NCBI GenBank assembly: GCA_030145245.1
Contig: JAQYWC010000071.1
Span: 1 to 64,000 of the forward strand
Source: Desulfobacterium sp.
GTDB lineage: Bacteria > Desulfobacterota > Desulfobacteria > Desulfobacterales > Desulfobacteraceae
Length of the DNA: 64,000 nucleotides
Direction: 5' to 3'
Positions within the stretch are counted from its first letter, which is position 1, and the number at the start of each line of letters is the position of its first letter. The position numbers and the translations under genes are program-made. Shown here piece by piece: positions 63,783 through 64,000 of the stretch. Below the pieces are notes generated by a model. It worked only from the letters and a program-made list of their open reading frames with translations, made no database searches and was not told the origin of the DNA.

Positions 63783-64000
63783 CTATCCCGGATAAAAATA
63801 TTTTTTAAAGAACCCCATGAAAACAGCGCTGATCACAAGCTGAATCACCAGGACAAAGAGCAGGATGACAACCACATAAAAGAGCACCTCCTGCATATTA
63901 AAATAGATCCTGGCAACATTGATCAGAAACCCAAGGCCGTTTTCAGATGCAATGAACTCCCCGAGCAGCGCCACCTTCATTGCCATGGTGGTGCCCATGC
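63783..64000 (-). CDS. ABC transporter permease, C-terminal part (cut by window end)
   Basis: The frame is open to the window edge, so only the C-terminal region of the permease (about 70 residues) is visible. It reads KVALLGEFIASENGLGFLINVARIYFNMQEVLFYVVVIL, the typical end of SsuC/TauC-type permeases with a final membrane helix and short basic tail. It lies directly upstream of the ATPase. Confidence 0.85.
   Translation of the reverse strand, partial: MGTTMAMKVALLGEFIASENGLGFLINVARIYFNMQEVLFYVVVILLFVLVIQLVISAVFMGFFKKYFYPG

Overview
The window looks like chromosome of an anaerobic, sulfate-reducer-like member of the Desulfobacterota (Desulfobacteraceae type). The evidence is a group II nitrogenase cluster (nifH-nifI1-nifI2-nifD-nifK-nifE-nifN-nifB), a TAT-exported split-Soret-type dihaem cytochrome beside a membrane cytochrome b, an acetyl-CoA hydrolase/transferase fused to a GNAT domain, many two-component proteins and moderate GC. 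The species assignment is inference; there is no rRNA in the window.

Layout. 1-0.85 kb: broken IS4-like transposase. 1.0-2.6 kb: SGNH-hydrolase lipoprotein and a tandemly duplicated tRNA-Val/tRNA-Lys pair. 2.7-7.7 kb: overlapping minus-strand operon cstA - membrane protein - small protein - ArsA-like ATPase - plsC - rarD. 7.9-10.3 kb: DUF4911 - miaB - map. 10.5-16 kb: small membrane protein and divergent LysR regulator, recJ, two unrecognised genes, a palindrome-rich intergenic region and a TetR regulator. 16.2-22.5 kb: glgP, rfbD, an acyl-CoA hydrolase/GNAT fusion, and a NifX-like plus NifU-like pair. 22.6-25.3 kb: a second acyltransferase and a DUF4382 lipoprotein with two CHKG repeats.

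25.4-39.2 kb is the nitrogen-fixation island. It runs on the minus strand from a sigma-54-type promoter before nifH through nifV, with a 2Fe-2S ferredoxin and a small ORF at the end. Upstream lie a GNAT gene, divergent draT-draG and a Nif11-like gene. It encodes two nitrogenase switch-off systems: NifI1/NifI2 (PII-like, 2-oxoglutarate/ATP sensing) and DraT/DraG (reversible ADP-ribosylation of NifH, whose target Arg is present).

39.5-49.3 kb: a solitary solute-binding protein, a MATE transporter, the split-Soret cytochrome/cytochrome b pair, a pseudouridine synthase, hrpB, a GatB/YqeY protein and a second solitary binding protein. 49.5-56.7 kb is a signalling cassette: hybrid kinase with three receiver domains - CheR - CheB - kinase with two receiver domains. 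56.8-64 kb: alpha/beta hydrolase, exported unknown protein, a GlrK/QseG/GlrR-like trio (kinase, lipoprotein, sigma-54 activator), and an ABC importer cut by the window end.

The least-explained signals are (i) a 63-nt element in three ungapped copies (18645-18707 minus, 42096-42158 plus, 63008-63070 minus), each just upstream of an unrelated gene in the same orientation, and (ii) an approximately 100-bp duplicated promoter region before two consecutive genes (48509 and 49361).
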